A stretch of 10,904 bases of DNA. Source: Massilia sp. UBA2604. GTDB taxonomy: Bacteria > Pseudomonadota > Gammaproteobacteria > Burkholderiales > Burkholderiaceae_D. Position 1 is the first letter of the stretch; every line of letters starts with the position of its first letter. The stretch is taken from contig DDKG01000229.1 in assembly GCA_002339265.1 (NCBI GenBank), forward strand, positions 1-10,904, given 5' to 3'. The notes under the pieces are model-generated. The model was given only the letters and a program-made list of their open reading frames with translations, did not search any database and was not told the DNA's origin. The translations under genes were made by a program, and so were the position numbers. Of the stretch, positions 9,347 through 10,904 are shown piece after piece.

Positions 9347-10525
9347 TCAGTCGCGCTCGACCGCCAGCGCCACGCCCATGCCGCCGCCGATGCACAGGCT
9401 CGCCAGGCCGCGCTTGGCGTCGCGGCGGATCATTTCGTGCAGCAGGGTGACCAGCACGCGGGCGCCGGAAGCGCCGATCGGGTGGCCCAGGGCGATCGCG
9501 CCGCCGTTGACGTTGATCTTGGAGGTGTCCCAGCCCATCTGCTTGTTGACGGCGATGGCTTGTGCGGCGAAGGCTTCGTTGATTTCCATCAGGTCGACGT
9601 CTTCATGGGTCCAGCCGGCCTTCTTGAGGCACAGCTGCGAGGCCGATACCGGGCCCATGCCCATGATCTGCGGATCCAGGCCAGACGACGAATAGGCCTT
9701 GATGCGGGCCAGCGGGGTCAAGCCCAGCTCTTTTGCCTTCGATGCGCTCATCATGATCACGGCGGCGGCGCCGTCGTTGATGCCGGAGGCATTGCCGGCG
9801 GTGACCGAGCCTTCTTTATTGAACGCCGGACGCAGGCTGGCCAGCGCCTCGAGGGTACTACCCGCTTTTGGATATTCGTCGGTGTCGAAGACGGTCGTGC
9901 CCTTCTTGGTCACGATCTCGACCGGGATGATCTCGTCCTTGAACTTGCCTTCTTTTTGAGCAGCTTCGGCCTTCAGCTGCGATTGCAGCGCGAATTCGTC
10001 CTGCTCGGCACGCGAAATCTCGTATTTCTTGGCGACGTTCTCGGCGGTGACGCCCATGTGGTACTGGTTGTAGACGTCCCACAGGCCGTCGACGATCATG
10101 GTGTCGGTGAGCTTGGCGTCGCCCATGCGGAAGCCGTCGCGCGAGCCGGCCAGCACGTGCGGCGAGGCGCTCATGTTCTCTTGTCCGCCGGCGATGACGA
10201 TCTCGGCGTCGCCGCAACGGATCGCCTGGGTCGCCAGGTGGGTGGCCTTGAGGCCGCTGCCGCAGACCTTGTTGATGGTGTAGCCGGGCACCATGTCGGG
10301 CAGGCCGGCCTTGATGACGGCCTGGCGCGCCGGGTTCTGGCCGACGCCGGCGGTGAGCACCTGGCCCATGATGACTTCGCTGACGGATTCGGGGGCGATG
10401 CCGGTCTTGGCCAGCAGGTGCTTGATCACTTGCGCGCCGAGCTCGGCGGCGGGAATCTTGGCGAGGGTGCCGCCGAATTTGCCGACGGCCGTACGACCGG
10501 CGGCGACGATGACTACGTCTTCCAT
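9347..10525 (-). CDS. phaA: Acetyl-CoA C-acetyltransferase (beta-ketothiolase)
   Basis: This 392-aa biosynthetic thiolase would condense two acetyl-CoA into acetoacetyl-CoA, the first step of PHB synthesis. The acylated cysteine is Cys88 in [10 protein letters not shown]. His348 in LGHPIGASG and Cys378 in [10 protein letters not shown] complete the active site, in nearly the numbering of the Zoogloea enzyme. NEAFAAQA and [12 protein letters not shown] are further thiolase signatures. The frame is open for 30 more codons upstream, but that stretch is unlike thiolases and passes through a hairpin and palindrome. The ATG at 10525 begins [15 protein letters not shown] and has GGAG (10533-10536) 7 nt before it. 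phaB follows, which supports a PHB role over ketone-body catabolism. Confidence 0.95.
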   Translation of the reverse strand: MEDVVIVAAGRTAVGKFGGTLAKIPAAELGAQVIKHLLAKTGIAPESVSEVIMGQVLTAGVGQNPARQAVIKAGLPDMVPGYTINKVCGSGLKATHLATQAIRCGDAEIVIAGGQENMSASPHVLAGSRDGFRMGDAKLTDTMIVDGLWDVYNQYHMGVTAENVAKKYEISRAEQDEFALQSQLKAEAAQKEGKFKDEIIPVEIVTKKGTTVFDTDEYPKAGSTLEALASLRPAFNKEGSVTAGNASGINDGAAAVIMMSASKAKELGLTPLARIKAYSSSGLDPQIMGMGPVSASQLCLKKAGWTHEDVDLMEINEAFAAQAIAVNKQMGWDTSKINVNGGAIALGHPIGASGARVLVTLLHEMIRRDAKRGLASLCIGGGMGVALAVERD

Positions 10526-10541
10526 GTTCAATCTCCGTTCA

Positions 10542-10557
10542 GCCGGCCGCGGCCGGC
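10542..10557. promoter_or_regulatory. 16-bp perfect palindrome upstream of the phaA ribosome binding site
   Basis: GCCGGCCG followed by CGGCCGGC is its own reverse complement. It ends 5 nt from the GGAG of phaA. In RNA it could form a 6-bp GCCGGC/GCCGGC stem with a CGCG loop beside the ribosome binding site. In DNA it could bind a dimeric regulator. Chance is possible in GC-rich sequence. Confidence 0.4.
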
Positions 10558-10582
10558 AACATTCAGAATTCCCTCGGACTCG

Positions 10583-10606
10583 GCCCGCCATTCTGCGATG
10601 GCGGGC
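10583..10606. other. Hairpin in the phaA leader
   Basis: Perfect 9-bp arms GCCCGCCAT (10583-10591) and ATGGCGGGC (10598-10606) with a 6-nt loop lie between the predicted phaA promoter and start codon. No U-run follows on either strand, so I do not call it an intrinsic terminator. It may be a leader structure. Confidence 0.5.
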
Positions 10607-10677
10607 TCTGTGCATGGGATCGATAAAAACCTCAAGTAACGGAATGAGGAGCCCATGCTGCTATTAAAGCATCAGCA

Positions 10678-10705
10678 ATCTTAGCAGTTTATTCATTAAA
10701 GACAA
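10678..10705 (-). promoter_or_regulatory. Candidate sigma70 promoter for phaAB
   Basis: On the - strand TTGTCT (10705-10700, 4/6) and TAAGAT (10683-10678, 4/6) are separated by 16 bp in AT-rich sequence. Transcription would start near 10671 and give a leader of about 145 nt carrying the hairpin and palindrome. Confidence 0.35.
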
Positions 10706-10857
10706 CACGCCAATCGTGCAGGTTTGATCTAGCGCATGACTTAATTTTTAGTTGCTGACAAAGGTTCAATTTCTGTTAGGAATGATGCGTGCGCTTCTGT
10801 CCTTTTCTACAATTTTCACAGTAGAATGCACAAGCGCAACGCCAACCACACCGTTTT

Positions 10858-10904
10858 ATGCCTAAAACCACGCTTCCCATCGAAATCAAGATTTCCACGG
10901 TCGT
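10858..10904 (+). CDS. Start of an unrecognised gene, 3' partial
   Basis: An ATG opens a frame reading MPKTTLPIEIKISTVV to the window edge (15 full codons plus two bases). It is the first start codon after an in-frame TAG at 10822, which itself lies in a TAGAAT -10-like hexamer. No Shine-Dalgarno is visible before it. With so few residues no family can be named, and coding status is itself tentative. If real, it is divergent from phaAB. Confidence 0.4.
   Translation, partial: MPKTTLPIEIKISTV

Larger units (their letters stand above)
10526..10857. other. Divergent intergenic regulatory region, 332 bp
   Basis: This gene-free stretch separates phaA from the + strand gene at the right edge. Next to phaA it holds a G/C palindrome and a hairpin. 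From about 10615 onward it is visibly AT-richer than the coding DNA, as expected of promoter DNA. It contains the phaA promoter candidate and, toward the + gene, the -10-like hexamers TACAAT (10808-10813) and TAGAAT (10822-10827) without good -35 partners. I see no ORF with coding character and no RNA gene. Confidence 0.6.

Noticed and set aside
9293..10639. A 448-codon + strand frame opposite phaA
   Set aside because: It is antisense to an unmistakable thiolase, its composition is that of a shadow frame, and no family motifs are seen.

Overview
The window is high-GC, densely coded chromosomal DNA that looks like core metabolism of a betaproteobacterium. Protein resemblance (CtpA, a PHA-type thiolase/reductase pair, a PA3286-like FabH homologue) and a REP-like palindromic repeat suggest Oxalobacteraceae (Massilia/Duganella/Telluria type). 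That placement is an inference from remembered sequences, not a search. I see no phage, transposase, CRISPR array, tRNA or rRNA.

Layout. Left end, + strand: the 3' part of a periplasmic C-terminal processing protease (1-1383, start outside the window), then a FabH-like ketoacyl synthase III (1484-2605) behind a plausible sigma70 promoter. A short convergent gap (2606-2798) holds two REP-like palindromes. From 2799 to 10525 every gene is on the - strand. In transcription order from the right they are phaA (thiolase), phaB (acetoacetyl-CoA reductase), a REP pair in perfect inverted orientation, a D-serine dehydratase-like PLP enzyme with a palindrome on its -10 box, prolyl iminopeptidase, a hairpin repeat, a DUF2721 membrane protein, an unrecognised 151-aa protein, and fadH (2,4-dienoyl-CoA reductase). 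The right end is an AT-richer divergent regulatory region (10526-10857) followed by the first 15 codons of an unrecognised + strand gene.

Functional links. Four genes work on acyl-CoA or acyl-ACP carbon. FadH clears double bonds during beta-oxidation. The FabH-like enzyme may feed medium-chain acyl-CoA into fatty-acid synthesis. PhaA and PhaB turn acetyl-CoA into (R)-3-hydroxybutyryl-CoA, the PHB monomer; phaC (synthase) and phaR are not in the window. The aminopeptidase and the PLP enzyme belong to peptide and D-amino-acid catabolism, and the protease to envelope protein turnover.

Nothing here is clearly a new system. The points most worth a second look are covariation in the REP-like stems, the operator-like palindrome on the -10 of the PLP-enzyme gene, the palindrome-rich phaA leader, and the DUF2721 plus unknown-protein pair.
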